Source: Paractinoplanes maris (GTDB taxonomy: Bacteria > Actinomycetota > Actinomycetes > Mycobacteriales > Micromonosporaceae). From it: a stretch of DNA of 64,000 nucleotides. The stretch spans positions 124,001 through 188,000 of the forward strand of contig NZ_JALPVL010000002.1 in assembly GCF_023544465.1 (NCBI RefSeq), given 5' to 3'. The first letter of the stretch is position 1; each line of letters opens with the position of its first letter. A program made the translations under genes and the position numbers. Shown here piece after piece: positions 30,044 to 38,543 of the stretch. Under the pieces are notes generated by a model, which searched no databases, had not been told where the DNA came from, and saw only the letters and a program-made list of their open reading frames with translations.

Positions 30044-30898
30044 TCAAGCGACCAGTCCGGCTCGGAAGCCCGCGGCCACCGCGTGTGCGCGGTCCCTGGC
30101 CCCCAGCTTCCGGAAGAGCCGCCGGGCGTGCGTCTTGACCGTGTCCTCCGAGACGAAGAGCTCACGCCCGATCTCGGCGTTGCTCTTGCCGTCGGCCATC
30201 CCCCGCAGCACCTGCAGCTCGCGCTCGGTGAGGGTGAGCCGCCGGCCCGCGGGCGCCGGGTCGGCCACGCCGACCTGGGTCTCGTTGCCCGGCCAGGCCA
30301 CCATCGGACGGCCGGTGGCCGGATCGATGGGAGCATCGCCACGCTGCGCCGGGACCATCGGCGCGTTGGGCCCGAGCATGGCCGGCACGGCCGCCGCGTT
30401 CGGCGAGCCCATGCCGAGCCCACCGTTCTGATAGGCCGCGCGGGCCGCGGTCGAGTTGTTGTTGCGGGCCCCACCGGCGACGGTGGCGGGCTGGGCGTTG
30501 GCGCCGTTGATCGGCATGCCCTGCGGGCGCACCGGGAGGAGCAGCAGGAGCAGCGCCTTGGCGACGACACTGACCAGGTCGTGCTCGACGCCACGGATGA
30601 CACCGCGGGCACCGGCGGCGACTGCCGCCGCGGCCACCCGGGGGTCTTCGGCGCCGAAGAGCACCACCTGAGCCTGTGGCGCGCGAGCCAGGACGCGCCG
30701 GGTGAAGCCGACGCTGTCGGGACGAGTTACGGCGGTGTCAGCCAGGACCACTTCAGCCGGCCGTTCAGCCAGGCGGATCATGGCCTCGGTCTCGCTGACC
30801 GCGGTCCGGACGACGCCGGTCATGCCGAGCCGGGCCGCGGTGGACGCGACGGTCTGGGCCGCCAGCGGGGTACGGACGCACACGAGGACGGTACGCAC
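30044..30898 (-). CDS. BldM-like LuxR-family regulator with atypical receiver domain
   Basis: A 284-aa regulator. The C-terminal HTH (about 220-284, LTERELQVLRGMADGKSNAE then IGRELFVSEDTVKTHARRLF) closely matches Streptomyces BldM, and, as in Streptomyces, it sits beside a WhiD-type gene and near guaB. The N-terminal 110 residues keep the receiver fold (VLVCVRTPLAAQTV ... EVVLADTAVTRPD) and the central Asp, but the acidic pair is lost (CVR instead of CDD) and the usual Lys segment reads RGVIRGVEH, so phosphorylation is unlikely. A linker of about 90 residues rich in Ala, Asn, Gly and Pro (NGANAQPATVAGGARNNNS) replaces the short BldM linker. The GTG has GGAGG six bases upstream. A developmental role is inferred. 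Confidence 0.85.
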   Translation of the reverse strand: MRTVLVCVRTPLAAQTVASTAARLGMTGVVRTAVSETEAMIRLAERPAEVVLADTAVTRPDSVGFTRRVLARAPQAQVVLFGAEDPRVAAAAVAAGARGVIRGVEHDLVSVVAKALLLLLLPVRPQGMPINGANAQPATVAGGARNNNSTAARAAYQNGGLGMGSPNAAAVPAMLGPNAPMVPAQRGDAPIDPATGRPMVAWPGNETQVGVADPAPAGRRLTLTERELQVLRGMADGKSNAEIGRELFVSEDTVKTHARRLFRKLGARDRAHAVAAGFRAGLVA

Positions 30899-31040
30899 AG
30901 TGATCCTCCTTCTCTCTCAGAGGAGATCACGCGAGGGCCGCAGCATTACGCGCTTTAGATGGAAAAAATGGGAAAGATCGGTATGACTTGCCAGACCGAT
31001 GTCATGCGGCTCCAGAAGACATCGACAAGTTGCGTGTGAG

Positions 31041-31056
31041 CCCCCGAACACGGGGG
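31041..31056. promoter_or_regulatory. CCCCCG-AACA-CGGGGG inverted repeat upstream of whiD-like gene
   Basis: A 6-bp inverted repeat with a 4-nt spacer lies in the 231-bp divergent region between the BldM-like and WhiD-like genes, 74 bases before the latter. It may be an operator or an RNA hairpin in the leader. No regulator can be assigned. Confidence 0.3.
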
Positions 31057-31129
31057 TAACACCGCGACAGGCCTGAGCAAGGCCCCTCATGACGACACTC
31101 CGCGGTGCCGCGCGGGAGGAGGGTGTTCC

Positions 31130-31519
31130 ATGTCGAACGTTCGCAGACTGCCCGGGCCCATCGCCGACCTGTGGGACTGGCAGCGCCTCGGTTTGTGCCG
31201 AGGCCGGGACAGCGCGCAGTTCTTCCACCCGGACGGCGAGCGCGGTTCGTCCCGCAACCGCCGGGAAGCCAAAGCCAAGAGCATGTGCGGCGCGTGTCCC
31301 GTGCGGGCCGAGTGCGCCGCCCACGCCCTCGCGGTGCGAGAGCCGTACGGGGTCTGGGGAGGCTTCAGCGAAGCGGAGCGGCTGCGGCTGCTCGCGGTCG
31401 GCTGGGAGGACCTCGCCGACCGTCATCACGGACGCGTCGACCTTGTCCGGCTCGAGGCCCGGCTCGGCCGGCCCCACAAGTCGGCCGTACCGGCGCAGCG
31501 GCACTCGCCGGCCGCCTGA
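31130..31519 (+). CDS. whiD: WhiB-family iron-sulfur regulator (WhiD/WhiB3 type)
   Basis: A 129-aa Wbl protein. Four Cys residues that bind a [4Fe-4S] cluster are present: Cys23 (LGLCRGRD) and the CGAC plus C trio (MCGACPVRAEC). The G(V/I)WGG turn is EPYGVWGGFSEAER, followed by a basic DNA-binding tail. The opening RLPGPIADLWDWQ and FFHPDGERG match Streptomyces WhiD and mycobacterial WhiB3. Wbl proteins bind the principal sigma factor and respond to redox or nitric oxide; WhiD acts in sporulation. A strong GGAGGAGGG precedes the ATG. It is divergent from the BldM-like gene. Confidence 0.92.
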   Translation: MSNVRRLPGPIADLWDWQRLGLCRGRDSAQFFHPDGERGSSRNRREAKAKSMCGACPVRAECAAHALAVREPYGVWGGFSEAERLRLLAVGWEDLADRHHGRVDLVRLEARLGRPHKSAVPAQRHSPAA

Positions 31520-31683
31520 CGTCGCCGGGACGGCATCACCATGACGATCCGGTCCCCCATCGGGGGCCGGTTCGCGTTGTTCGACGGCTCTTCATCAACC
31601 GTATTGGTGGACATGCAAGCCACCGTATGAGCGACTTGCGTCATCACAACGGACCGCTGGTGCGGCCTTCAACCAAATGGCAT

Positions 31684-33270
31684 TCAGGCGACGTCGACGG
31701 AGACCGCGTGCCATCCGGAGGCCCCGTCCGGCGCCGGCGACGCGGGCGTGCTGGTCTGGGTCGCCCCTGACCCGTCGGTGGCCCGCACCCGCAGCCGGTG
31801 CTTACCCGGAGTCGCCGCCCACGCGTAGCTCCACTCGCGCCACGTGTCGCTGGAGACCGTGGCGGCCAGTGTCGCCTCGGCCCAGGCGCCGTCGTCGACC
31901 TGCACCTCGACCTTGTCGATCCCGCGGTGCTGGGCCCAGGCCACCCCGCCCACGGTCACCGTCCCGGCTTTCCGGTCGGCCCCGTCGCGCGGCGTGTCGA
32001 TCCGCGACTCGGTCTTGATCGGCGCCTGCTGCGACCAGCCGCGCGGGACCCAGTAGGCGTCGAAGTCGGCGAACCGGCTCAGCTCGATCTCGGTGATCCA
32101 CTTGCAGGCGCTGACATAGCCGTACAGCCCCGGCACCACCATCCGGGCCGGGAAACCGTGGTCGACCGGCAGGGGCTCGCCGTTCATACCGACGGCCAGC
32201 AGAGCATCCCGCCCGTCCATCAGGGTCGCCGTCGGGCTGCCGCACGTCCACCCGTCCACCGAGCGCTGCACGACCTGGTCGGCGCCGGGCAGCGGATCGG
32301 CCTCGGCCAGCAGCTCGCGGATCGGCGTCCCGAGCCACAACGCGTTGCCGATCAGATCGCCGCCGACCTCGTTGGACACGCAGGCCAGCGTCACGTACCG
32401 CTCGATCATCGGCCGCTGCAGCAGCTGCTCCCAGGTCAGGGTGATCGGGTTGCGCACCATGCCGTGGATGCGCAGCTGCCACGTCGCCGGATCCACCTGC
32501 GGCGGGATCAGGGCGGTGTCGATGCGATAGAAGTCCTTGTTGGGCGAGATGTACGGCGTCACCCCCGGCACCTGGACGCCCGAGGGCAGCGGCGGCGCGG
32601 TCTGCCGGGGCGCGGGCAGCACGACGTCGTCACGGGCCGCCGTCACCGTCTGCCGCGAGCCGAGCCACCGCCCGCCGAAGCCGACGACCGCCGCCGAGCC
32701 GAACGTGATGCCGAGCAGCTTGAGGAAATAACGACGATCATCGACGTACGCCGGTCCGCCCACCGCCGGTGGCGGCGCCCCGAGCTCGTCGCCCCGGCCG
32801 CCGACGCCGGCCCCGACCGGCACCCGGGCCTGCTCGGTCACCAGTGAGCCGGCCCGGTCGAGCAGCACGCGCAGCACCACGACGGCCAGCGCGGCGCCCA
32901 CCACCGTCGGGAGCCAGGCGAAGACGCCCGCGTCGTGCCGCGTCTGAGCCGCCGCCACGCCGACCGCCGCGAACAGGACGATGCCGGCCAGGCCCAGGCG
33001 CCACGACCGCACGGCGAGCACACCCACGCCGTACGCGTAGGCCGCCAGCAGCACGGCCGTGCCCACGATCAACGCCGTCTTGTCGTGCACGCCGAAGACG
33101 CTGACCCCGAAGTCCTTGACCGGCCCGGGCACGTTGTCGACGACCACGCCCCCGACCGCGGGCAGCGGCGCGGTCAACGGTCCGGTCACCACCGCCACGG
33201 CCTCGGCCACACCCACGGCGACCGCGGCGGCCGCCACTCCGGCCAGTCCCGCGCCCACCGAAAGCTTCAC
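31684..33270 (-). CDS. Membrane-anchored molybdopterin-dependent oxidoreductase (sulfite oxidase family)
   Basis: A 528-aa protein. Four membrane helices occupy about 1-150, then comes a segment RRYFLKLLGITFGSAAVVGF, which has a twin-arginine-like RRxFLK motif inside the chain, then a sulfite-oxidase-type molybdopterin domain (about 230-410) with the likely Mo-ligand Cys in VTLACVSNEVGGDLIGNALW and the pterin-binding region VDHGFPARMVVPGLYGY, and a C-terminal Ig-like dimerisation domain (about 425-528). The electron donor and substrate are unknown. The GTG at 33270 has AGGATGAGGGA upstream; the frame stays open far upstream only as a shadow of the next gene. Confidence 0.85.
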   Translation of the reverse strand: MKLSVGAGLAGVAAAAVAVGVAEAVAVVTGPLTAPLPAVGGVVVDNVPGPVKDFGVSVFGVHDKTALIVGTAVLLAAYAYGVGVLAVRSWRLGLAGIVLFAAVGVAAAQTRHDAGVFAWLPTVVGAALAVVVLRVLLDRAGSLVTEQARVPVGAGVGGRGDELGAPPPAVGGPAYVDDRRYFLKLLGITFGSAAVVGFGGRWLGSRQTVTAARDDVVLPAPRQTAPPLPSGVQVPGVTPYISPNKDFYRIDTALIPPQVDPATWQLRIHGMVRNPITLTWEQLLQRPMIERYVTLACVSNEVGGDLIGNALWLGTPIRELLAEADPLPGADQVVQRSVDGWTCGSPTATLMDGRDALLAVGMNGEPLPVDHGFPARMVVPGLYGYVSACKWITEIELSRFADFDAYWVPRGWSQQAPIKTESRIDTPRDGADRKAGTVTVGGVAWAQHRGIDKVEVQVDDGAWAEATLAATVSSDTWREWSYAWAATPGKHRLRVRATDGSGATQTSTPASPAPDGASGWHAVSVDVA

Positions 33271-33341
33271 TCCCTCATCCTGCTCCCCCGGCGTGCCCGC
33301 GGCGAGACCGGCGGTGGCCGGGTGGGCAACGACACCGTGGA

Positions 33342-35042
33342 TCAGCGCCGGCGGGCGTGCCGGACCGTGGTGACGGCACCGGCCACGCACACTCCGGCCA
33401 CACCGAGCGCCACCGTGAGGCCGATCAGGCCGGTGGAGAGGTCGACCAGGCCGGTGCTGAGCTCGTAGCCGACCCGGCTCGCCATGGCCAGCCCGACCAG
33501 GGCCACCACCACGAAAATCACGATCCGGCGCACCACGCCGGCTCGGGTGCGCTGCTCCGGAGCGGCCGGCCCGGGCGATCCGGCGACGGGCGCCGGCTCC
33601 GGTTGAGGAATCCGAGCGGGGTCGCGGGCCGGCTGGTCGACCCGGGCGGCCGGTGGGATCAGGGCGTCGAGCCGCCGGACCGCATCGGCGCCGTTCTCGT
33701 GGAGGGTGGGCTCGACGAGCACCATGATGCCGTCGGTGCCGACGAACTGACGACCGCCGTCGGGCCAGGCGCGGACGATGGCGCAGTCGTCGAACCGTAC
33801 GGTCGCGCAGTTGTCCTCCGCGACGATGCTGACGCCGTCCGAGCCGATGATCAGCTTCTCGCCCGGCGTGTCCAGCGAGCGGAAACCGGTGCCCCGCACG
33901 GCCTCCTCGGAACGGGTGGGAGCGGCGGTGAACCCGGCCCAGTCGGCCCGGCTCTGCGGCGTCATCATCAGCCCGGTACCCCAGGCGTGCGCCGCCACCC
34001 GCGCGACCTCGGCCGCGGTGACCGCCCGCAGCCCGTCGGCCACCTCGTCGGCGCCGAGCACGGCCCGCCCGGACAGCAGGTTGAACGCCTGCCCCGGCAA
34101 CCGCGCGCCCTGCTCCTCGGCGTGCCGCAACGCCTCGGTCTGCTTCTTGATCACCGCGGCCACGTCGGCCTCGTCGACCCGGCCCACCCGCAGCCCGGCC
34201 AGCACGTCGACGAACGCGCCGACAACGGCGCCCTGCTTGTCCGCCAGCGCGTCGGCGACGGCGGTGACCTGCCCCTGGTCCACCCCGAACGGCTCGTAGA
34301 CCGCGTTCGCCGCGTAGGACAGGCCACCTTCCTGACGCAACTCGCGGAACATCACCCGCTCGAGCACCCCGGCGAAGACGGCTGACTCCGGCGCCCGCGG
34401 CACCAGGGCGTCCCAGACGAGCACGTTGGACGAGCCGGCGAACCAGGCCGGGGTGACGGGCAGCGCCGACGACATCGCCGGCGGCTTCCGGCGTACGCCG
34501 GTGGCCAGGTCCAGCCGCAGGCCGGCCGGCACCTCGTCGCCGGCCACCCAGAGCACGGCGTTCTCCCTGGTGAAGAAGCGCTGCACCCAGTCGCGCAGGT
34601 CGTCCTCGGTGATCGCCGGCAGGCCCCACTCGGGATAGCTGGGCAGGCCGTAGTCGCGGGCGCCGTGCCGCCACAGCGCCATCTGGCTGGCCGCGCCCGT
34701 GTTGCGCCCCTGCGCCTCGGCCCGCAGCAGGTCCTTCTCGACGGCCAGCCGGTGCATGGGCAGATCGCGCAGCGAGGAGCAGACCGCCGTGAGGAACTCG
34801 CCCAGCTCGTCGGCCGAGCCGTGCATGTGGAAGAACGTGTACTCGACGCCGGTGGCCCCGTTGTAGTGGTAGTCGGCCACCCCGGTGGAGAAGAGCGCCA
34901 GATGCTCGATGAGGTGGGTGATGCCCCGCCGGGCCGGCGGCTCGTCGGCCGACCCGACCCGGAAGGCCAGGCCGGCGTGTCCGGGGCCGGTGGCCGGCGA
35001 CAGCAGGGCCGGCACCCCGTCGATCTCGATCTGCTTGATCAT
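33342..35042 (-). CDS. M16-like metallopeptidase with C-terminal membrane segment
   Basis: A 566-aa protein. The N-terminal 400 residues resemble an M16 peptidase (insulinase/processing protease fold): the inverted zinc motif H-x-x-E-H is HLIEH (43-47), with candidate third-ligand Glu residues at about 102 and 109 (VEKDLLRAEAQG), and the second half carries GGLSYAANAVYEPFG, the typical substrate-binding R/Y-like region. A small beta-rich segment follows (about 410-470), then a Pro-rich linker and two membrane helices at the end (about 510-555). A fused membrane anchor is unusual for M16. It overlaps the upstream TPR-like gene by 4 bp, so the two are co-translated. Confidence 0.75.
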   Translation of the reverse strand: MIKQIEIDGVPALLSPATGPGHAGLAFRVGSADEPPARRGITHLIEHLALFSTGVADYHYNGATGVEYTFFHMHGSADELGEFLTAVCSSLRDLPMHRLAVEKDLLRAEAQGRNTGAASQMALWRHGARDYGLPSYPEWGLPAITEDDLRDWVQRFFTRENAVLWVAGDEVPAGLRLDLATGVRRKPPAMSSALPVTPAWFAGSSNVLVWDALVPRAPESAVFAGVLERVMFRELRQEGGLSYAANAVYEPFGVDQGQVTAVADALADKQGAVVGAFVDVLAGLRVGRVDEADVAAVIKKQTEALRHAEEQGARLPGQAFNLLSGRAVLGADEVADGLRAVTAAEVARVAAHAWGTGLMMTPQSRADWAGFTAAPTRSEEAVRGTGFRSLDTPGEKLIIGSDGVSIVAEDNCATVRFDDCAIVRAWPDGGRQFVGTDGIMVLVEPTLHENGADAVRRLDALIPPAARVDQPARDPARIPQPEPAPVAGSPGPAAPEQRTRAGVVRRIVIFVVVALVGLAMASRVGYELSTGLVDLSTGLIGLTVALGVAGVCVAGAVTTVRHARRR

Positions 35043-35980
35043 CGGCTCGCTCCAGCCAGGGCCCGCCGGCGGTGGTTGCGGACCTGCTCGGCCACATCGC
35101 CGCCCAGATAGGTCCAGGGATATTCAGTGGCCCGATCGCCGAGCAGGGCGAAGAGCGGAGCCGCCGAGCGGCGGTCACCGATCAGGCTGAAGACGAAGGC
35201 GAAGGTGCTCGCCGCCTCCACCCAGCCGTGGTCGCGGCCGAAGTCGGGGTGTAGCACCGACCGTTCGGCCGCTTCCCGGAGCTCGGTGCGGACCGGGCCG
35301 CCGTGCAGGTACGCCGTCCGGGTGCCGGCCGGCAGATCGGCCCAGTGCTCGATGTGAGCCTCCGCGACCAGCACGCCTTGCACGGCACCGGGCGGCGCGG
35401 CCAGCATCTGCTCGCGACTCCACGGGTGCAGCGTCTCCCAGGTGCCGCCCCACTTGGGACAGAGCTGTTGCAACATCTGGAACTGTGCCGTCAGGTTGTG
35501 CGGGTCGAGCGCCGTGACCTTGTCGAAGCGGCGCCGGGTCTCGGCCGGCCCCACCTCCAGCCCGCGGGCCGACACCAGGCGGGCCGCCCAGATGGCCGGG
35601 TCGCCGGGGTTGCGGGCGGCGCCGTCGATCAGCACCGCCTCGGCCTGACGCAGCCAGTCGTGGAACTCGCTGAACTGCTGGGAGCTGACGTATTGAGCCC
35701 GGGCATCCGAGCGGATGGCCCAGCCGATGTCGATGAGGCGGAAGCCGAGCATGGCCGCGGCCGCCCCGTCGTCCGGATCCCGGTCGAGTACCTCGCGCAG
35801 CACCCGCTCGGCGTCGGCGAACCCGCCCTGCCGGATGACCATGGTGCGCCCGGCCGGCGGCAGACCGTCGACCACGCCCCGGACACCGGCCCAGTCCCCG
35901 GCCACCAGCCGCTCCCGCACGGCGGCGACCTCCGGATAAGCGTCCGCGGGATCGAGCTGGACGCGATCTGACCCATTCAC
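35039..35980 (-). CDS. TPR-like protein of unknown function
   Basis: A 313-aa soluble protein, mostly helical, with TPR-like spacing (FADAERVLREVLDRDPDDGA near 55-75; RRFDKVTALDPHNLTAQFQM near 170-190). A distinctive stretch is QLCPKWGGTWETLHPWSREQ. No catalytic motif is recognised. The GTG at 35980 was chosen because TATGCT lies 7 bases upstream; an ATG at 35992, four residues earlier, would overlap that box. It overlaps the M16-like peptidase gene by 4 bp, which implies that the two products work together, perhaps as a scaffold and a membrane peptidase; that is inference. Confidence 0.7.
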   Translation of the reverse strand: MNGSDRVQLDPADAYPEVAAVRERLVAGDWAGVRGVVDGLPPAGRTMVIRQGGFADAERVLREVLDRDPDDGAAAAMLGFRLIDIGWAIRSDARAQYVSSQQFSEFHDWLRQAEAVLIDGAARNPGDPAIWAARLVSARGLEVGPAETRRRFDKVTALDPHNLTAQFQMLQQLCPKWGGTWETLHPWSREQMLAAPPGAVQGVLVAEAHIEHWADLPAGTRTAYLHGGPVRTELREAAERSVLHPDFGRDHGWVEAASTFAFVFSLIGDRRSAAPLFALLGDRATEYPWTYLGGDVAEQVRNHRRRALAGASR

Positions 35981-35987
35981 GGCCGGG

Positions 35988-35993
35988 AGCATA
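35988..35993 (-). promoter_or_regulatory. -10 box TATGCT for leaderless TPR-like gene
   Basis: TATGCT is 7 bases before the GTG at 35980 on the minus strand. The same hexamer at the same spacing precedes psd. Confidence 0.45.
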
Positions 35994-36028
35994 GACGATC
36001 TTGCACATCGGCACCGCCCGGCGGACGA

Positions 36029-36060
36029 CGAAGCCGTTCCGCACGGGCGGAACGGCTTCG
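36029..36060 (-). terminator. 14-bp hairpin terminator of the ROK gene
   Basis: CGAAGCCGTTCCGC (36029-36042) pairs exactly with 36047-36060 around a 4-nt loop. It is 13 bases after the ROK gene stop on the minus strand. Confidence 0.75.
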
Positions 36061-36073
36061 GGCGTACCGGATC

Positions 36074-37252
36074 TCAGCTCAGCAGGGGGTCCTCGAGGAG
36101 GTGCTCGAAGGCGAGCTCGGCCGCGCCGATGAGGGCCGCGTCGGTGCCGAGCTCGGGGGTGCGCAGCCGGATGTGCTCGCGACAGGCGGGCAGGGCGATC
36201 GCGGTGAGCCGGCTGCGGATCTGGGCCGCGGCGACCAGGTAGACGTCGCGGAGGGTGCCGCCGAAGATCACGGCCTCGGGGTTGAAGATGTTGACCAGGT
36301 TGCCGACACCGAAGCCGATCCACTCGCCGACCTGCCGCACGGCGAACTGGGCCTGGCTGTCGCCGCGCATGGCCGCCTCGACCACGCCCAGCACCGCCTC
36401 GCGTCCGGTCTGGCCGGCCCGGCCGGCGTGCTTGAGCAACGCGTACTCGCCGATCTCGGTCTCCCAGCAACCGCGCGAACCGCAACTGCACTCGCGGCCG
36501 TACGGGTTGACCACCATGTGGCCGACCTCGCCGCCGTAACCGCCGTGACCGGCCACCCGGCGGCCGTCGGCGATGATGCCGGCGCCCACCCCGACATCGC
36601 CGTACAGGTAGATGACGTTGTCGCAGCCCGCCGCCGCACCCCGGCTGTGCTCGACCAGGGCCGAGACGTCGGCGTGGTTGCCCATCGTCAGCCGGCCCGG
36701 GTCACCGAGCTCGGCGCGGAGCGCGGCACCGACCGGTTCCTCGACCCAGCCGATGGTGGGGGCCAGCCGGACCATCCCGTCGGCCCGGCGGACCATCCCG
36801 GCCACGGCCACCCCGGTGCCGACGAAGTGACCGTCGCCCGGCACGTCGGCCCGCATCTCACGGACGAATTCGGCCAGCGGCTTCACGGCGTCGATCACCT
36901 GCATGCCGCGCGGCCGGTCGGTCTCCCGGCGGTCCAGGATGCGGCCGCCCAGCCCGACCCGGGCCGCCCGCAGGCGGTCCACCTCGATGCTCAACGCGTA
37001 CGCGTAGACCCGGGACGACTCGGGCCGGACGACCAGCGACGGTCGTCCGGCCCGGCCGGTCTCTCGTGGCGCCGCCTCGGTGACCAGACCAGCGGTGGTC
37101 AGATCGGCGGTCAGGGCTCCGATGGTGCTGCGGTTCAGGCCGAGCCGATTGGTGAGCTCCGCCCGGGACGTTGCTCCGTGAACGTGCACGTAACGGAGCA
37201 GCGTCCCGAGATTGTGCCGGCGAATCTCCTCCTGGCTGGGGCCGGCCCGCAT
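36074..37252 (-). CDS. ROK-family transcriptional regulator (XylR/NagC type)
   Basis: A 392-aa sugar-responsive repressor. A winged HTH (about 14-70, TSRAELTNRLGLNRSTIGAL) precedes a ROK sugar-kinase-like domain. The ROK zinc motif is CSCGSRGCWE, preceded by YGGEVGHMVVNPYG. It lies directly after a xylose/ribose-type ABC permease gene on the same strand, so it most likely controls that importer with xylose or a related sugar as inducer. The ATG at 37252 lacks a clear ribosome site. Confidence 0.88.
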   Translation of the reverse strand: MRAGPSQEEIRRHNLGTLLRYVHVHGATSRAELTNRLGLNRSTIGALTADLTTAGLVTEAAPRETGRAGRPSLVVRPESSRVYAYALSIEVDRLRAARVGLGGRILDRRETDRPRGMQVIDAVKPLAEFVREMRADVPGDGHFVGTGVAVAGMVRRADGMVRLAPTIGWVEEPVGAALRAELGDPGRLTMGNHADVSALVEHSRGAAAGCDNVIYLYGDVGVGAGIIADGRRVAGHGGYGGEVGHMVVNPYGRECSCGSRGCWETEIGEYALLKHAGRAGQTGREAVLGVVEAAMRGDSQAQFAVRQVGEWIGFGVGNLVNIFNPEAVIFGGTLRDVYLVAAAQIRSRLTAIALPACREHIRLRTPELGTDAALIGAAELAFEHLLEDPLLS

Positions 37253-37286
37253 CAGCGCGCCGTCCCCGGAACCAGGTGGAACTCGT

Positions 37287-38543
37287 TCATCGGTTGCCGG
37301 TTGCGGCCGCTCTGCGCCGGGCCAGGGCGTCGACGCTCGCGGCGATCAGCAGGATGACGCCGGTGAAGATGTACTTCTGACCGGCGCTGAAGCCGAGCAG
37401 ACCCATGCCGTTGTCGATGACGGCGATCACCGCGCCACCGATGACGGCGTTGATGACCTTGCCCTTACCACCGAAGAGGCTGGTACCACCGATGACGGCC
37501 GCGCCCACCGAGTACAGCAGGATGTTGCTGCCACCGGTGTTCGGGTCGACCGACGAGGCCCGGCTGACGGCCATGATGCCGCCGATCGCGGCCATGAACG
37601 ACGCGATCACGAAGACCGAGATGCGGATCCGGTCGACCGGGATACCGGCCCGGCGGGCCGCCTCGGTGTTGCCGCCGACCGCGTAGACGTGCCGGCCGTA
37701 GCTGGTGCGACCCAGCACGAACGTCCAGAGCACCAGGAAGAACGCGATGATCGGGACGACGATCGGGACACCCTTGAGGGAGTTGATCGCCGGGTTGATC
37801 GCCCGCTCCTGGGTGAGCAGCGCGGTGGCCACGAGGACCAGGACGGCCAAGCCGCCGATGCGCAGCAGCACGATGCCCAGCGGGTCGGTGACCAGGCCCC
37901 GCTTGGCCCGGCTCCGCACCTGGTTGAACTGCACCGCGGCGTACCCGAGAACCGCGACGATGGCGAGGATCCAGCTCCACGTCACCGAGAGGTTGTCGTT
38001 GTTCAGCGAGTTGAAGAACTCGTCGCGGGTCGAGATGTTGGTGCCGCCGCCGAGCAGCACCAGCAGCAGGCCCTGGAAGCCCAGGAACGCGGCCAGGGTG
38101 ACGACGAACGACGGAATGCCGATCTTCGCGACCAGGAAGCCGAGCACGAAGCCGATCACGAGGCCGGTGATCAGGGCGACCGGGATCGCCGTGTACCAGT
38201 CCCAGCCGTGGTTGGTCAGCAGGATGGCGACGACCGCGCCGCACACACCACTGGCGAAACCGGCGGAGAGGTCGATCTCGCCCAGCAGCAGGACGAAGAT
38301 CAGGCCCATCGCGATGAAGACGACCTGGGCACCCTGGTTGAACAGGTTGGCGAAGTTCAGCGAGCTGAAGAACGTGTCGCGGGCGACGCCGAAGATGAGG
38401 CTGAGCACCACGAGGCCGAGGATGGCCGGCAGCGAGCCCAGATCACCGCCGCGGACGCGGCCCCAGTAGTCGTTGAGGTAGCTGCCGACGGTCGGCTTGA
38501 CGACCTTGACGCCGCCGGCCGTGGTGGTCGTGGTGGTGCTCAC
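37287..38543 (-). CDS. Sugar ABC importer permease (XylH/RbsC type)
   Basis: A 418-aa permease of the CUT2 class with about ten membrane helices. Typical motifs are GEIDLSAGFASGVCGA and YAVGGNTEAARRAGIPVDRI (the coupling loop), plus GGTSLFGGKGKVINAVIGG. The GTG start has GGGAGG six bases upstream and overlaps the ATPase stop by 4 bp. It acts with the adjacent ATPase and binding protein to import a pentose or related monosaccharide. The longer-than-RbsC length and central loop match XylH. Confidence 0.92.
   Translation of the reverse strand: MSTTTTTTAGGVKVVKPTVGSYLNDYWGRVRGGDLGSLPAILGLVVLSLIFGVARDTFFSSLNFANLFNQGAQVVFIAMGLIFVLLLGEIDLSAGFASGVCGAVVAILLTNHGWDWYTAIPVALITGLVIGFVLGFLVAKIGIPSFVVTLAAFLGFQGLLLVLLGGGTNISTRDEFFNSLNNDNLSVTWSWILAIVAVLGYAAVQFNQVRSRAKRGLVTDPLGIVLLRIGGLAVLVLVATALLTQERAINPAINSLKGVPIVVPIIAFFLVLWTFVLGRTSYGRHVYAVGGNTEAARRAGIPVDRIRISVFVIASFMAAIGGIMAVSRASSVDPNTGGSNILLYSVGAAVIGGTSLFGGKGKVINAVIGGAVIAVIDNGMGLLGFSAGQKYIFTGVILLIAASVDALARRRAAATGNR

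Noticed and set aside
31684..35178. A single 1164-aa minus-strand protein
   Set aside because: The N-terminal 636 codons are Arg/Gly-rich shadow sequence opposite the M16-like gene's true frame; the molybdoenzyme starts at 33270.
36101..37357. A 418-codon plus-strand frame opposite the ROK gene
   Set aside because: Composition is that of a complementary-strand shadow, and the ROK motifs on the minus strand are unambiguous.
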